From positions 1 to 42,442 of the forward strand of contig JADZGE010000062.1 in assembly GCA_020854035.1 (NCBI GenBank): DNA of 42,442 bases, written 5' to 3'. The notes beneath the pieces were generated by a model that was given only the letters and a program-made list of their open reading frames with translations, searched no databases and had not been told where the DNA came from. The translations under genes and the position numbers were made by a program. This DNA comes from Burkholderiales bacterium (GTDB lineage Bacteria; Pseudomonadota; Gammaproteobacteria; Burkholderiales; SG8-41). Position 1 is the first letter of the stretch; each line of letters opens with the position of its first letter. Of the stretch, positions 41,538-42,442 are shown piece after piece.

Positions 41538-41575
41538 GCGGCTTCCCGCCGGCCGCGCGCCGGCGGGAGCGCCGC
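41538..41575. promoter_or_regulatory. Strong hairpin in the gntR-leuC gap
   Basis: TCCCGCCGGC (41544-41553) pairs perfectly with GCCGGCGGGA (41559-41568) around a 5-base loop, and GCGGC (41538-41542) with GCCGC (41571-41575) lengthens the stem. It stands just 5' of the ribosome site of the large-subunit gene. There is no T-tract; attenuation, partial termination or mRNA protection are possible. Confidence 0.45.
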
Positions 41576-41583
41576 TTCCGTCG

Positions 41584-42270
41584 CTAGCTTCCGGTTTCCG
41601 GGAACAGCCGCTTCAGTCGCTCGCGCTGCGCGGCTCTCACGTGGGAGCGCGCCGCCTGCTCCGCGGCATCGGGATCATGCCGCTCGATCGCCTCCGCGAG
41701 CTTCGCGTGTTCGGCGGCGGCGCTCCGCGCGCGGTGCGCCAACAACATGAGCGGCGTGCCGAGCAGCACCATCGAGTCGTTCACCGCGGCGAGGCTCTTC
41801 TCCAGGTAGCGGTTGTGCGCGCCGCGGTGCACCGCCTGGTGGAAGCGCCGGTTGTGGCGGGCGAGCTCCTCGTAGTCGCCCTCCAGCCCGCGCTCGTGCT
41901 CGACCAGATCGACGAGGTCCTGCACCTCCATGTCGGAGGCGTGGCGCGCGCACAGGCGCGCCGCCGTGCCCTCGAGCACCTCGCGCATGACATAGAGCTC
42001 CATCACCGCCTGCCGGTCGAGCCGCGTCACCACCAGGCCGTTGCGCGGCGCGTGCTCGAGCATGCCCTCCGATTCGAGGCGCCGGATCGCGTCGCGCACC
42101 GGGGTGCGGCTCACGTTGAGCCACTCCGCGACCTCGATCTCCATGACGCGGTGCCCTGACTTGAACTCTCCGCGCTGGATCGCGTCTCGCAGCCGGCGAT
42201 AGACGTGCTCCCCGCGCGAGCCGTGGCGTGGCGCGGCCGGTTTCGGAGTGGATGCGTAGGCGTGGGACAT
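41584..42270 (-). CDS. GntR-family (FCD domain) transcriptional regulator
   Basis: A 228-residue regulator. The N-terminal winged helix (about residues 20-85) shows H-V-Y-R-R-L-R-D-A-I-Q-R-G-E-F and V-S-R-T-P-V-R-D-A-I-R-R-L-E-S-E-G, the GntR signature. The C-terminal FCD domain (about 95-215) has Y-V-M-R-E-V-L-E-G-T-A-A-R-L and H-N-R-R-F-H-Q-A-V-H, with the His/Asp metal ligands typical of regulators that sense small organic acids. It is the first gene of the minus-strand catabolic cluster, 60 bp before the large-subunit gene, and probably represses the operon until the substrate or an intermediate binds. ATG 42270 is used; an in-frame ATG at 42336 would extend it by 22 atypical residues and overlap the palindrome. 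Confidence 0.9.
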   Translation of the reverse strand: MSHAYASTPKPAAPRHGSRGEHVYRRLRDAIQRGEFKSGHRVMEIEVAEWLNVSRTPVRDAIRRLESEGMLEHAPRNGLVVTRLDRQAVMELYVMREVLEGTAARLCARHASDMEVQDLVDLVEHERGLEGDYEELARHNRRFHQAVHRGAHNRYLEKSLAAVNDSMVLLGTPLMLLAHRARSAAAEHAKLAEAIERHDPDAAEQAARSHVRAAQRERLKRLFPETGS

Positions 42271-42315
42271 GGCCCCGTCTCGGTTCCCCGCGTTGACCGG
42301 GAAACCGCCTCGATG

Positions 42316-42337
42316 TATGTTCAGAGCTCCTGACATA
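42316..42337. promoter_or_regulatory. 22-bp palindrome, likely GntR operator
   Basis: TATGT-TCA-GAGCTC-CTG-ACATA is symmetric in the outer five bases and the central six. It lies 46 bp before the gntR ATG, where an autoregulatory operator is expected. The remaining bases to the window end show no gene. Confidence 0.5.
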
Positions 42338-42442
42338 GGGTAGCGCGAATTTGTCCGGTTTTGGCGCGGATCAAGGGGCCGAGGTGGCCGCCGCCGCGGC
42401 GCTGTGCCCGGTTGGGGAAGCGGGGAAGGCGAGACCGATGCG

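Overview
The window is a stretch of GC-rich (roughly two-thirds G+C by eye) chromosome that looks like an environmental betaproteobacterium of the Burkholderiales type. The main reason is the number of Bug/TctC-type periplasmic solute receptors: five look intact and two are decayed, and no TctA/TctB membrane partner is in view. Acyl-CoA dehydrogenases, MmgE/PrpD, CapA-like proteins and aromatic- or organic-acid-type transporters also fit. There is no phage, insertion sequence, CRISPR array, tRNA or rRNA that I can support.

Layout. 1-1.7 kb: the end of an Arg/Glu/Lys repeat protein, rubredoxin, a DUF1330 protein and a DUF1847 protein. 1.9-8.8 kb: a decaying catabolic region with two acyl-CoA dehydrogenases and an MFS transporter beside four broken genes: a Bug receptor with an internal deletion, a carboxymuconolactone decarboxylase-like (CMD) gene split by an 11-bp tandem duplication, a Bug receptor with a scrambled 5' end, and the last 56 codons of an Asp/Glu racemase-family gene. 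8.9-14.8 kb: a secreted alpha/beta-hydrolase-domain protein, a Spy/CpxP-family protein, two CMD-family proteins, pyroglutamyl peptidase and a small envelope operon. 14.8-24.5 kb: a Bug receptor, an OFA-like MFS carrier, a ModA-like binding protein, an EamA carrier, a two-component system, a two-subunit thiamine-diphosphate decarboxylase and small envelope proteins. 24.7-29.4 kb: a FIST sensor gene overlapping a 1157-residue PAS-GAF-GAF-GGDEF-EAL-receiver protein. 29.3-42.3 kb: a minus-strand catabolic cluster of GntR regulator, aconitase-type large and small subunits, tricarballylate-dehydrogenase-like flavoprotein, isocitrate-lyase/PEP-mutase-family enzyme, two CapA proteins, MmgE/PrpD and four Bug receptors.

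The strongest candidate for something new is at 11864-12487. A CMD/AhpD-like reading frame is interrupted by one in-frame TGA exactly where the second cysteine of the C-x-x-C redox motif is expected (C-V-Y-TGA), and a stem-loop with bacterial SECIS geometry follows it. This reads as a selenocysteine protein with a C-x-x-U active site; its neighbour at 12595 is a paralogue that has lost both redox positions.

Other notable signals. (i) Seven intergenic elements share one design, short direct repeats followed by their inverted copies, although the repeated words differ; two word families recur in different places. (ii) A triple TTACA repeat at 10-bp pitch (CpxR-like) lies upstream of both the Spy-family gene and the small lipoprotein operon. 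(iii) The 30-42 kb cluster combines a dehydrogenase, a hydro-lyase pair, a C-C lyase and a dehydratase in an order that suggests stepwise breakdown of a tricarboxylate or alkylated malate-type acid, with a 22-bp palindrome as likely operator in front of gntR.
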